From PALSA-505 sp035308365 (GTDB lineage: Bacteria > Actinomycetota > Actinomycetes > Streptosporangiales > Streptosporangiaceae), in NCBI GenBank assembly GCA_035308365.1, contig DATGGU010000155.1, forward strand, positions 1-42,033: a DNA stretch of 42,033 nucleotides, written 5' to 3'. The position numbers were made by a program, and so were the translations under genes. A model generated the notes under the pieces. That model saw nothing but the letters and a program-made list of their open reading frames with translations, ran no database searches and was not told the DNA's origin. Of this stretch, positions 32,001 to 39,620 are shown one piece after another (position 1 is the first letter of the stretch; every line of letters starts with the position of its first letter).

Positions 32001-32158
32001 GCGGTGGTCTTGCCGGTCCCGGGACCGGCCAGCACGAGCAGCGGCCCGCCGGAGTGGTCCACCACCCGCCGCTGCCCCTCGTCCAGGCTGAGCGCCCGCG
32101 GTGGCGGGGCCGGCCTGCGCACAAGGCGGCTGCCGGACGAGTGCTTGTCCATATGCAC
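29006..32158 (-). CDS. adnA: AdnA: helicase-nuclease subunit of AdnAB
   Basis: This 1050-codon UvrD-like protein pairs with AdnB in double-strand-break resection. The Walker A is AGPGTGKT (44-51), with VLTFSRKAAGELRERISARL, LVDEYQDTDPAQEALL and VVGDPDQSIYAFRG following. The C-terminal nuclease has GRVDRLERD, VVDLKTGS and NPQLGVYQL. Cysteines near the end (CRTCPVASCCP) plus an upstream Cys (TRCGLRWL) suggest the 4Fe-4S cluster of AddB-type nucleases. The start is GTG at 32158, with ATG at 32152 as alternative. The C-terminus overlaps adnB by GTGA. Confidence 0.93.
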   Translation of the reverse strand: MHMDKHSSGSRLVRRPAPPPRALSLDEGQRRVVDHSGGPLLVLAGPGTGKTTAIVEAVADRVTRRGADPGRVLVLTFSRKAAGELRERISARLGRTTREPLALTFHSYAYALVRREFVLAGDEPPRLLSGPEHLLEIRRLLRGEVEDGASRWPERLRPALGTRGFAEELRDLLLRAAERGLDGRTLAQLGTRSRRDDWVAAGRFLDRYAARFDLAPVPAYDYAEIVRIAARLLGQSGVQGRERQAYDFVLVDEYQDTDPAQEALLYALAGDGRELIVVGDPDQSIYAFRGADSHAITRFPDKFRAPDGSPAGVVALGVCRRSGPVLLEASRRVAWRLPAGPGATPLAHRGLTPLPGAQPGEVRILVAQSANQEAALVADLLRRAHLVDGVPWSQMAVLVRSAVRQLPVLHRALTTAGVPVAVAGDELPLAAEPGTRPLITLLRCALIPAELTEETAIELLTGPLGGTDALGLRRLRRALRVVAEDAGQRLPADPLAAVLRDPRDLVLITPVVGRPAERVAKLLAIARQAARRGSAEDVLWAVWDASGLAETLQAASVAGGARAAAADRDLDAVVALFHAAATFTDRLPPGAPRLFLDSLSGQEIAADTLAERAPRQDAVRILTAHRSKGLEWDVVAVCAVQEGSWPDLRLRGSLLGADELADPSPDDGSKAATIMARLLAEERRLFYVAATRARKRLIVTASGEESDERPSRFLAELAGEDIEIERVSGQGHRWLSLPALTADLRRTVADPGRPLAVRQAAAAQLARLAGAGVRGADPDQWYALTTLSSPEPVAAPGETLRLSPSQVESFTRCGLRWLIESAAGRVGPEALRHLGMVVHAAAVLGAVGTPDDEIAGRIDELWHHLDFGSAWYSAKQRALAGTMVRKFLDWQATNPRELVAVEQELRVQVGRVQITGRVDRLERDPDGSGVVVDLKTGSSPVAEAELDRNPQLGVYQLSVLLGAFERFGLTKPGGAELVQVGKGGLAGRARVQRQQSLGSDQDPGWAQNLVETVAAGMAGPVFEARVNPGCRTCPVASCCPVHPHGQGVTP

Positions 32159-32267
32159 CGGCCTGCCTGATGTCGGATGGCTGTGGGGTTACCAGAATTC
32201 CAGCAGATGCCCCTGACAGTCCGCGCCCCGTTCCTGATAGCCCCCGGTCAGAGGCCCCCGGCCCGGG

Positions 32268-32603
32268 CTAGCCGGGCCAGCGGGCGCGGCGCATGTCCAC
32301 TCTGACCGGGGAGCCGTCCGAGCGGAGCGGGGTTGATTCTTCGCGGTAGCGGGCGAGGGCGGCGCGTTCGTGGCCGGGGGCCGGGGTGCCGTCGGCGTGG
32401 ATCACCCGCCACCAGGCGACGCCGCCGCCCCAGAGGGACATCACCCGCCCTACCTGCCGCGGGCCGCCTTCACCCAGGTACTCAGCGATGTCGCCGTAGG
32501 ACATCACCCGGCCGGGCGGGATGGCGTCGACGACGTCGAGGACGCGGCTGGCGAAATCGTCCAGTTCCGCGGGCGGGTCTGCACTGGGCTTATCGCGCAC
32601 CAC
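32268..32603 (-). CDS. Alkyltransferase-like protein (ATL, MGMT-like, no active Cys)
   Basis: This 111-codon protein is the DNA-binding domain of O6-alkylguanine transferase alone. Signatures are FASRVLDVVDAIPPGRVMSY, GDIAEYLG and GGPRQVGRVMS. At the active-site PCHR position it has WWRVIHADG, so the acceptor Cys is replaced, as in ATL proteins. Family knowledge says ATLs bind alkylated guanine and hand it to nucleotide excision repair. The GTG start at 32603 has a second GTG next to it. An AT-rich patch (about 32640-32665) lies upstream. It sits beside adnAB, consistent with a repair neighbourhood. Confidence 0.9.
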   Translation of the reverse strand: MVRDKPSADPPAELDDFASRVLDVVDAIPPGRVMSYGDIAEYLGEGGPRQVGRVMSLWGGGVAWWRVIHADGTPAPGHERAALARYREESTPLRSDGSPVRVDMRRARWPG

Positions 32604-32663
32604 GCGTTGCCGCCCGCTGAAAGTCCAGATGGGAACCGTTCGGATGCATATAAAAGAATTTTG

Positions 32664-33971
32664 TCATTCTGATTGCTGGCCGGGGCGGAATCTGCGCAGC
32701 ACGGCGAGCCTGGTCACGGCCACGATGATGAGGGTCAGCGAGGTGAAGGCGAGCAGCGCGAACAGGATGAGCAGGCCGGGGCCGCGCTTGACGACCGGGG
32801 CTGGCGGGATGGCGGACGGGCCGCCGCCGAAATGCATAGCGCTGGCCAGGCCGGCCCTGGCCGCGGGCGGGTCACCGGCCAGTTTGCGGGCGGCGGTGAG
32901 GGCGGCGGCGGCATCCACCACGCCGAACCCGACCTTGTCGTCGTAGCCGCCGCGGGGACGATCCCGGGTGCTCGCCGTTATGGCTGTCGTGACGAGGGAC
33001 GCGGGCAGTCCAGGGTAGGCGGATCTGATCAGGGCGGCCACGCCCGCCGTCAGCGCACAGGCCGGGCTGGTACCGCTGACCAGCCAGTATGCTCCGTCCC
33101 TGCCCTGCGCGGGGACCTGGACACCAGGCGCGGCGACCAGCACGGAGAGGTTGTCGCTGGAGAAGCCCGCGGCGTGGGCGCTCTCGTTCACGGCGGAGAC
33201 CCCGATCACACCCGGGTAGTCGGCCGGGAAGGTGTAGGGGGCGTGGGCGCGGGACGGCTTGCCCGAGTTGCCGGCCGAGGCGACGACGACGACGTTGTGA
33301 TCGTAGGCGTACTGCAGGGCGGAGCGGACCGGGCGGCTCGGGCCGCCGTAGCCGATGGACATGCTGATCACGCCGGCGCCGTGCGTGACCGCATAGGTGA
33401 TGGCCGTGGCCAGCGACTGCTGGATGCGCGCGGTCGGCTCGTGCTGGTACCGGCGGTAGCCGGGGTCGCCAGGGTCGGTGATCACCCTGATCGACAGCAC
33501 CCTGGACTTCGGCGCCATGCCCATGATGCCGTCGCCGCCACCGTTGTGGCCGTGCCCGGCGATCAGTGAGGCCATCCAGGTACCGTGCTGGCCCCAGTGC
33601 AGGTTGGATGGCGTGGTGCCGGCCCCGGTGTAGTCCGGGCCCGGGATGACCGAGCCGGTGAGGTCGGAAACGTGGGCGTCGACGCCGCTGTCGATGACCG
33701 CGACCTTCACCCCGGCTCCCTGGCTGACCGTCCACGCGGCCTGGGCCCTGAGCATGGCGAGCACCCAGGATTGGGCGTCCCTGACCTGATCGGCCCGGGC
33801 GCTGGGGCCGGGGACGGCGGCGATCGCCAGCCCGGTGGACAGCAGGGTGGCCAGCATGGCCAGCCCGATCGCGCCCACTCGGGAATGCTGCTCCGGCCGC
33901 AGGGTGTGTTTCCGGCCCAGAAAGCGCCGCCGTGGGGTGTGTTTCCGGCCCAGGAAGTACGGCGTCAGCAT
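32664..33971 (-). CDS. Mycosin-like S8 serine protease with C-terminal membrane anchor
   Basis: This 435-codon subtilisin-type protease has the catalytic triad D94 (AVIDSGVDAH), H129 (GQHGTWMASLIAGH) and S302 (VSGTSPACALTAG). A hydrophobic signal is at about 34-60, and a C-terminal helix (about 398-420, LLILFALLAFTSLTLIIVAV) precedes a basic tail. This is the mycosin (MycP) layout, associated with type VII secretion. The first 23 residues contain FLGRKHT twice, from a 33-bp tandem repeat at 33894-33959. The ATG overlaps the stop of the upstream gene as ATGCTGA. No other type VII gene is in the window. Confidence 0.88.
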   Translation of the reverse strand: MLTPYFLGRKHTPRRRFLGRKHTLRPEQHSRVGAIGLAMLATLLSTGLAIAAVPGPSARADQVRDAQSWVLAMLRAQAAWTVSQGAGVKVAVIDSGVDAHVSDLTGSVIPGPDYTGAGTTPSNLHWGQHGTWMASLIAGHGHNGGGDGIMGMAPKSRVLSIRVITDPGDPGYRRYQHEPTARIQQSLATAITYAVTHGAGVISMSIGYGGPSRPVRSALQYAYDHNVVVVASAGNSGKPSRAHAPYTFPADYPGVIGVSAVNESAHAAGFSSDNLSVLVAAPGVQVPAQGRDGAYWLVSGTSPACALTAGVAALIRSAYPGLPASLVTTAITASTRDRPRGGYDDKVGFGVVDAAAALTAARKLAGDPPAARAGLASAMHFGGGPSAIPPAPVVKRGPGLLILFALLAFTSLTLIIVAVTRLAVLRRFRPGQQSE

Positions 33972-35002
33972 CCGGGCGCCCCGGGGCAGTGGGGCACCGG
34001 TGGGGTCGCGCCGAGACGGGCGCCGATGCTCTGCGCGACGCCCGTTCCCAGGCTGTTCATCTCACTGGCGGCGTATGGGTCGGTGGATACCTGGTCGAAG
34101 ATCCGGCCGTCGGTGTAACCCGCGGCGTACAGGAACAGGTACGGGCCGCGGCTGAAGCCGCCGGAGGTCTGCCGCTGCCGGTCGCCGAACCGGGCTGCCA
34201 GCGTGCCGGGAAACGCCACCGCCTTGACCGCGGGATGCAGGCCACGCCCGCCGGGCAGGCTCGCCGCCTGCGGCGTGGTGCCGTGGGTGACCACGACCGC
34301 GACGGTGACGACCAGGCTGCCGGTCGAGTCGGTGTAGGTGGCGCGCAGCACCGCCGTGCAGCCGTGGGCGTCCAGCAGCTTGGCCAGGGCCCGGTCGGTC
34401 GCCTGCGCGCAGCCGGACTGCGGCGCGATCCCGACCCGGTGCGCGGACAGGGTCAGCCCGGAAGCGGTCCCGAAGTCCAGGTAGGGCAACTGGTAGCTGA
34501 CGTCAGCCGGGAAGATCTTGCCGGCCGGCCAGGACCGCCACCGGCTGGCGACCTCCCAGGCCATGATCTGGCGCTGCTGCGCGGCGCTGAACCTGCGGGG
34601 CATGACCTGGACGGCCGCCCCGGCCAGCGATGCGACCAGCCCGGCGACCCCGAGCAGGACCGCGACGATGGTCAGGCTCAGCCGCACCGGATGACGGGTG
34701 CCGCTGCGGAGGGGAGGGGGCTCGTACTCGGCCGCGGGACCGGCACCGGGCGCAGACCCGGGCCCGGCGAGCGGGGCGGCGATGGGGGTGCCGAACGGAT
34801 CGGTCACCGGTTCGTCATCGATGGCCTGCATGGCCGGTGAGTACGTGGACGCGGGCAGCTCCGCCGGGCCCAGCCCAGCATCGATAGGTCCCGGGGGCCG
34901 TCCCCCCGGATCAGCACCGCGGGCGGTGGCGCGGCTGGGCGAAGCCCAGCAAGCAGCATCAGGCGCCTCGGCCTCGGCGGGAATGTCCGGCTGCGTCGCC
35001 AC
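33965..35002 (-). CDS. Membrane protein coupled to the mycosin gene, unknown
   Basis: This 345-codon protein is not recognised by name. It has a long, flexible, Pro/Ala/Gly-rich N-terminal region (1-100), one transmembrane helix (about 106-132, VRLSLTIVAVLLGVAGLVAS), and an extracytoplasmic domain that begins with RRFSAAQQRQIMAWEVA and SWPAGKIFP and carries several Cys. It overlaps the mycosin start by 7 bases, so the two are coupled and probably act together outside the membrane. The start is GTG at 35002. Confidence 0.75.
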   Translation of the reverse strand: MATQPDIPAEAEAPDAACWASPSRATARGADPGGRPPGPIDAGLGPAELPASTYSPAMQAIDDEPVTDPFGTPIAAPLAGPGSAPGAGPAAEYEPPPLRSGTRHPVRLSLTIVAVLLGVAGLVASLAGAAVQVMPRRFSAAQQRQIMAWEVASRWRSWPAGKIFPADVSYQLPYLDFGTASGLTLSAHRVGIAPQSGCAQATDRALAKLLDAHGCTAVLRATYTDSTGSLVVTVAVVVTHGTTPQAASLPGGRGLHPAVKAVAFPGTLAARFGDRQRQTSGGFSRGPYLFLYAAGYTDGRIFDQVSTDPYAASEMNSLGTGVAQSIGARLGATPPVPHCPGAPGC

Positions 35003-35164
35003 AATGGCATGCTACGGCCTGGTTGCGCTGCGTTGTCCGGCTCAGCGGTATCTTCCCGCGTCAACTCTTTGGACTGCCCACCGGGACACGCCACGCACCG
35101 GATGATAAGCCGGACAAATTACTCAGACAGCACTCCATTTCATTTAGCAGGCACTTTATCCAAG

Positions 35165-35184
35165 ATGGATGCGTAAACATCCAT
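35165..35184. promoter_or_regulatory. Inverted repeat just upstream of the ECF sigma gene
   Basis: ATGGATG (35165-35171) and CATCCAT (35178-35184) are perfect inverted copies separated by 6 bases, 12 bases before the start at 35197. They may be an operator or a hairpin covering the ribosome site. Confidence 0.45.
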
Positions 35185-35196
35185 TGATGCCCCAGC

Positions 35197-35838
35197 ATGG
35201 GCCAAATGGATCGGGCGGAGCTGAGCGCGGTCAGTGCGGTAGATCTTGCCCAGGAACCGCTGGGCGAGCGGGCCAGCATTGCCGGACCGGCCCGGGCGCC
35301 GGTACCGGACCTGGCTGACGCGATCCGCCGGGCGCAGGACGGCGACGAGGAAGCCTTCCGGTTGCTGTACCGGGACCTCCAGCCACGGCTGCTGCGCTAC
35401 CTGCGCGCACTGGTCGGCGACGACGCCGACGATGTGGCCTCGGAGACATGGCTGCACATCGCCCGGGGGCTGAGCGGATTCCAGGGTGACTCGGACGGGT
35501 TCCGTGGCTGGACTGCGACGATCGCCAGGAACCGCGCCACCGATCATGTCCGGCACCACCAGCGCAGGGCCGCCACGGTCGCGGTTCCCGTCGAGGAACT
35601 CACCGGGCTGCCAGCCAGCGATGACACCGCGGACAGGGCGCTGGAGGGGATCTCGACCGACGCCGCGATCGCGCTGATCGCCAGGCTGCCCCGGGATCAG
35701 GCGGAGGCAGTTCTGCTACGGGCCGTGATGGGCCTGGACGCGGACACCGCGGGCAAAGTGCTCGGCAAGCGGGCCGGGGCGGTACGCACCGCCGCCTATC
35801 GCGGCCTGCGGAAACTCGCCGGAATTCTGGGGGAGTGA
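35197..35838 (+). CDS. ECF-type RNA polymerase sigma factor
   Basis: This 213-codon sigma factor has region 2 as DAIRRAQDGDEEAFRLLYRD, LRYLRALVGDDADDVASETW and FRGWTATIARNRATDHVRHH. Region 4 is IALIARLPRDQAEAVLLRAV and LGKRAGAVRTAAYRGLRKL. ATG at 35197 is used; ATG at 35206 is an alternative, and neither has a strong ribosome site. The next gene, 34 bases on, encodes a likely anti-sigma factor. The promoter recognised is unknown. Confidence 0.88.
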   Translation: MGQMDRAELSAVSAVDLAQEPLGERASIAGPARAPVPDLADAIRRAQDGDEEAFRLLYRDLQPRLLRYLRALVGDDADDVASETWLHIARGLSGFQGDSDGFRGWTATIARNRATDHVRHHQRRAATVAVPVEELTGLPASDDTADRALEGISTDAAIALIARLPRDQAEAVLLRAVMGLDADTAGKVLGKRAGAVRTAAYRGLRKLAGILGE

Positions 35839-35872
35839 CACGAATGAGCCTCTTGACGCTGAAAGAGATGAG

Positions 35873-37045
35873 ATGAGCAGCATTCGCCCCGGCCGGCTCC
35901 GCCGGCACACCGCCGAGCAGTTGCTTGACGGTGCCACGGGCGACCGGGTTCCGGGCGACCGGCGCGCGGGTGGAGAGGCGCTGGCCGGCCTGCTGGCCGC
36001 GGCGTCCTCGCCGCCTCGCGCCGCCGAGTTGGCCGGCGAGGACGCTGCGGTGACCGCGTTCCGCGCGGAGCATCTCGTCCCTGTCAGTCAGTCTCGGAGA
36101 GGACAGATGATCAAGTCCCCGCTTGCCAAGATACTTACGCTGAAGGCCGGCGCCATGGCGCTGACCCTCGGCGCCGGCGGTGCCGCACTCGCCGCGAGCA
36201 CCGGCGCGTTTACTCCCTCGGCGCACGGGCACGCCCACCTCGGCGCCGCGTCGGGCGGAGTGTCGGTGAGCCAGCACCAGAGCGGCACGAAAGCCGGTGT
36301 GCACGCCAGGGTGCCAGCCGCGCACACCTCGGTTTCCGGGTCCGCCCGGCCGGGCATCCCGGCCGTGAAGCCGCCGCTGTCGGCGGCCGGGGTAGGCAAG
36401 GCCTGCCGCAACCTCGCGGACACCGCGTACGCCACCATCAAGCACGTGAACAGCAGTGCCGTCGGCGTGCTTGACGTGACCAGCCTGCAGACCGCACTGG
36501 ACAGTTCGGTACTGGGCCGGGTGATCAACAACCGGCAGTTCGGCTCCCTGGTGGCCACCGTGGAGAACAAGGAGAACGCGGCCGACTACTGCGGGCTCAT
36601 CCTGCACGTGGCCAAGCTGGCCTCCCCGGCCGGGCTGTCCGCCATCCCGGCCTCGGTGCTGACCGCCATCCCGGCCAGCGTCGTGGCCCAGGTGCCCGCG
36701 TCGGCGATGACCAGCGTGCCCGGGGCTACCCTTGGCAAGCTGCCGATCGGGTTCCTGTCCCACCTGGCCAGCAAGGTGCTGGCGGGCCTGCCCGCGAGCG
36801 TGCTTTCCAAACTGCCGGCCTCGCTGCTGACCGGCCTGCTGTCCCAGCTGCCCGCCGGGACGCTGGCGAAGATGCCGGTGCACCTGCTGACCAGCCTGCT
36901 TGCCAAGATGCCGGCTTCGAGCGTGACCGGCATTCTGAGCAAGCTGCCCAGCGGCCTGCTCGGCCAGGTGGTGCACGGCCTGCCGGCCTCGCTGCTGCGC
37001 GGACTGCCCAGCTCACTGCTGTCCCAGCTCGGCATCCACCTGTGA
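35873..37045 (+). CDS. Anti-sigma-like membrane protein with octapeptide repeats
   Basis: The protein has 390 codons and three regions. Residues 1-72 (RPGRLRRHTAEQLLDGATGD onward) resemble actinobacterial anti-sigma N-termini. A hydrophobic segment (about 83-108) looks like a membrane anchor. A Ser/His/Gly-rich linker and two Cys (near 175 and 238) follow. Residues about 256-390 are a run of roughly 15 octapeptide-like units of the form x-x-[ILVM]-P-x-x-x-L, such as SAIPASVL, AGLPASVL, SKLPASLL and AKMPVHLL, some with a 4-residue insertion. AAAGAG lies 5 bases before the ATG. It is the partner of the sigma gene upstream. Confidence 0.75.
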   Translation: MSSIRPGRLRRHTAEQLLDGATGDRVPGDRRAGGEALAGLLAAASSPPRAAELAGEDAAVTAFRAEHLVPVSQSRRGQMIKSPLAKILTLKAGAMALTLGAGGAALAASTGAFTPSAHGHAHLGAASGGVSVSQHQSGTKAGVHARVPAAHTSVSGSARPGIPAVKPPLSAAGVGKACRNLADTAYATIKHVNSSAVGVLDVTSLQTALDSSVLGRVINNRQFGSLVATVENKENAADYCGLILHVAKLASPAGLSAIPASVLTAIPASVVAQVPASAMTSVPGATLGKLPIGFLSHLASKVLAGLPASVLSKLPASLLTGLLSQLPAGTLAKMPVHLLTSLLAKMPASSVTGILSKLPSGLLGQVVHGLPASLLRGLPSSLLSQLGIHL

Positions 37046-37257
37046 CGTCCGCGCTGTCCTTAAAGACCCTTTCAAACACAGATTCTTCGCAGATTGCCGC
37101 AGGTCAGATCCAAGTTTCATGATCGCTTTGACGATTTGAATGGGTCTTCCGGGAGACTCCGCCCCGGCGCTACGCGGAGCCTTGACCGGCGTCGTTTTCC
37201 GAATCTCGCCCAGGGGCCGGAAACGGCTCGATCAAGGAGTGCCGGGGCGGCTCACGC

Positions 37258-37314
37258 TCAGGCACGCGAACGGCATCAATGCCCTGAGGTCCCCCAGCCC
37301 GCTCGCGTGCCTGA
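37258..37314. terminator. Long-range inverted repeat downstream of the anti-sigma gene
   Basis: TCAGGCACGCGA (37258-37269) pairs perfectly with TCGCGTGCCTGA (37303-37314) around a 33-base loop. It is the first of three hairpins in this gap. Confidence 0.5.
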
Positions 37315-37319
37315 CCGGC

Positions 37320-37364
37320 GTTTCCTCTCCCCGCGTGCCGCCCGCCTGCGCGGGGAGAGGAAAC
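37320..37364. terminator. 16-bp hairpin downstream of the anti-sigma gene
   Basis: GTTTCCTCTCCCCGCG (37320-37335) pairs perfectly with CGCGGGGAGAGGAAAC (37349-37364). It is a strong terminator for the plus-strand sigma operon. Confidence 0.75.
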
Positions 37365-37406
37365 ACAATGTTTGACCGGGAGTTCAATCCGGGGGGGTTA
37401 CCGGAG

Positions 37407-37452
37407 GCCGCCACCCCTTGCTAGCCGGGGCACGCTAGCGGGGGGTGGCGGC
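37407..37452. terminator. Hairpin at the moeZ 3' end
   Basis: GCCGCCACCCC (37407-37417) pairs with GGGGTGGCGGC (37442-37452), with an inner GCTAGC/GCTAGC stem. It lies 20 bases past the moeZ stop and serves the convergent pair. Confidence 0.65.
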
Positions 37453-37472
37453 ATTTGCGTCCTGGCGGAGTT

Positions 37473-38651
37473 CTAGTAGCTGGGCAACGAGGGGTCGACC
37501 TGGTTGATCCAGGCGAGGACGCCGCCGCCGACGTGCACCGCGTCGGAGAAACCCGCGTTCTTGACCACGGCCAGGCACTCGGCCGAGCGGGCGCCGCTCT
37601 TGCAGTGCAGCACGATCTGCTTGTCCTGTGGCAGCCGCTCGAGCGCCGCACCGGACATGAACTCGCCCTTCGGGATGAGCGTCGCACCGGGGATGGATAC
37701 GATCTCGTACTCGTTCGGCTCGCGCACGTCCACCAGGAAGATGTTGTCCCCGCCGTCCAGCATGGACTTCAGGTCGGTGGCGGTGATCGTCGATCCGGCG
37801 GCCGCCTTCTGCGCGTCCTCGGACACGGTGCCGCAGAATTCCTCGTAGTCGATCAACTCGGTGATCGTGGGCTTCTTGCCGCACACCGCACACTCGGGGT
37901 CCTTACGGACCTGCAGGGTCCGGTAGCTCATCTCCAGGGCGTCATAGATCATCAGCCGCCCGGTGAGCGGCTCACCGATCCCGGTGATGACCTTGATCGC
38001 CTCGTTGACCTGAATGGATCCGACCGACGCACACAGCACACCGAGGACACCACCCTCGGCGCAGGACGGCACCATGCCCGGTGGCGGCGGCTCGGGGTAC
38101 AGGCACCGGTAGCACGGCCCGTGGTCGGCCCAGAACACGCTGGCCTGGCCGTCGAAGCGGTAGATCGAGCCCCAGACGTACGGCTTGCCGAGCAGCACGC
38201 ACGCGTCGTTGACCAGGTAGCGGGTGGCGAAGTTGTCGGTGCCGTCCACGATCAGGTCGTAGGGCTCGAAGATCCGCATCGCGTTGTCGGAGTCGAGCCG
38301 TTCCTCGTGCAGCACGACGTTCACCAGCGGGTTGATCTCAAGGATCGAGTCGCGGGCTGACTGGGCCTTGGACCGGCCCACGTCCGACTGGCCGTGGATG
38401 ATCTGACGCTGCAGGTTCGACTCGTCGACCACGTCGAAGTCGATGATCCCGAGCGTGCCGACACCGGCCGCGGCCAGGTAGAGCAGGGCCGGCGAGCCGA
38501 GCCCACCGGCGCCGACGCACAGGACACGGGCGTTCTTGAGCCGTTTCTGGCCGGTCATCCCAACGTCCGGGATGATCAGATGACGTGAGTAGCGCCGCAC
38601 CTCGTCTACGCTCAGCTCGGCGGCCGGTGATACCAGTGGTGGCAGCGACAC
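37473..38651 (-). CDS. moeZ: MoeZ: adenylyltransferase/sulfurtransferase
   Basis: This 392-codon E1-like protein has an N-terminal ThiF domain and a C-terminal rhodanese domain. It activates the C-terminus of ubiquitin-like sulphur carriers (MoaD, CysO, ThiS) with ATP and transfers sulphur. Seen are VLCVGAGGLGSP (43-54), zinc Cys pairs C180-x2-C183 and C254-x2-C257, DGTDN (136-140), and the rhodanese active site LHCKSGARS (Cys350). The GTG start follows AGGAG 6 bases upstream. The length is normal for actinobacterial MoeZ. Confidence 0.95.
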   Translation of the reverse strand: MSLPPLVSPAAELSVDEVRRYSRHLIIPDVGMTGQKRLKNARVLCVGAGGLGSPALLYLAAAGVGTLGIIDFDVVDESNLQRQIIHGQSDVGRSKAQSARDSILEINPLVNVVLHEERLDSDNAMRIFEPYDLIVDGTDNFATRYLVNDACVLLGKPYVWGSIYRFDGQASVFWADHGPCYRCLYPEPPPPGMVPSCAEGGVLGVLCASVGSIQVNEAIKVITGIGEPLTGRLMIYDALEMSYRTLQVRKDPECAVCGKKPTITELIDYEEFCGTVSEDAQKAAAGSTITATDLKSMLDGGDNIFLVDVREPNEYEIVSIPGATLIPKGEFMSGAALERLPQDKQIVLHCKSGARSAECLAVVKNAGFSDAVHVGGGVLAWINQVDPSLPSY

Positions 38652-38853
38652 AGTGCTCTCCTGGACGGTATGGCTTTCTCTACTTGACGAACCTGCGGTG
38701 ACGGACGCGCATTCCCGCTGCGCGTCCTGGCCGGCTCCTTGAAGGTTAATTCCCCTGGCCGGGGCCTGAGGGGGCGGAAAATGTCACTGGACGCCGGTAC
38801 AACGCTTGTGGGCGGCCGGACTATACGCCGGACGCAGCCGGAATTCCATTAAG

Positions 38854-38886
38854 AACGGCCCGTGTCGCAAGAAGCTTCGGGCCGTT
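38854..38886. promoter_or_regulatory. Leader hairpin before the Rv3235-like gene
   Basis: AACGGCCCG (38854-38862) pairs perfectly with CGGGCCGTT (38878-38886), ending 17 bases before the ATG at 38904 and just ahead of the GGGGAGA ribosome site. It could be a terminator from upstream or a leader element controlling translation. Confidence 0.45.
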
Positions 38887-38903
38887 ACCCCCGGGGAGAC
38901 CAC

Positions 38904-39584
38904 ATGCACGCACAGCCCACCAGGGCCGACATGGCCAGCGCACCGACCCCCGCCACGGGATCCCGGACCGGCGCCACGCCTGGCCAGGCGGATGCCAAGC
39001 CCAGACCCGGCCCAGGAGATCAGCGGCAGCGGATCCCCCGGCCGCTGCCTGACCCGACCGCGATCCGGCTCTGTGCGGTTCCCGACTCCGCGCCGCCCTA
39101 CGACACCGAGCCGGGTGACGGCGGCGGGACGGCCGGCGGCGCCGAGCTTGTCCGGCCCGATCCAGGCACACTGATGTGCGCGGCGTCCAGGTCGGTCACG
39201 GGCGCCACGGGTGAAGGAAAGCCGGCGGCCCGCCCGGCGCCCGGCCCTGGGTCTGCGGAGTGGCCCAGCAGGTTCGCTCAGGTTCTGGCGGAGACGCTGG
39301 CCGGAGCGCGTCCGCCTGCCCAGCTCACGCCGTGGACCACCGAGCGCGCCCGGTCTCAGATACGCCGGCTCGGGCCGTTGCTGACCGCGCAGCAGCGGCC
39401 GGTGATCCAGCGCATCGTCACCTCGCTCCCGACCGCCGGCGTCATGGAGATGTCGGTCGTGGTCGGCCTCGGATCGAGGGTGCGCGGGCTCGCCGTCCGG
39501 CTGGAACAGACGGGCCCACCACCCCTCGCTGACGGGCGCGCAGGCGAGGGCCGCTGGCTGTGCACCGCCGTCGAAGCCGCCTGA
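38904..39584 (+). CDS. Rv3235-family (DUF6459) protein
   Basis: The protein has 226 codons. A Pro/Gly/Ala-rich, probably disordered N-terminal region (1-115) precedes a conserved domain: WPSRFAQVLAETLAGARPPA, LTPWTTERARSQIRRLGPLL, MEMSVVVGLGSRVRGLAVRL and RWLCTAVEAA. I recognise this as the Rv3235 family, which lies near secA in actinobacteria. Its function is unknown. ATG 38904 follows GGGGAGA 4 bases upstream; an in-frame start at 38862 lies inside the leader hairpin and is less likely. It is convergent with secA. Confidence 0.8.
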   Translation: MHAQPTRADMASAPTPATGSRTGATPGQADAKPRPGPGDQRQRIPRPLPDPTAIRLCAVPDSAPPYDTEPGDGGGTAGGAELVRPDPGTLMCAASRSVTGATGEGKPAARPAPGPGSAEWPSRFAQVLAETLAGARPPAQLTPWTTERARSQIRRLGPLLTAQQRPVIQRIVTSLPTAGVMEMSVVVGLGSRVRGLAVRLEQTGPPPLADGRAGEGRWLCTAVEAA

Positions 39585-39620
39585 CCGGACACCCGAAGCG
39601 GACGAGAGGCGGTCAGGCGG
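39577..39620. terminator. Bidirectional hairpin between the Rv3235-like gene and secA
   Basis: CCGCCTGACCG (39577-39587) pairs perfectly with CGGTCAGGCGG (39610-39620). The stem overlaps both stop codons of the convergent genes and can serve as terminator in both directions. Confidence 0.65.
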
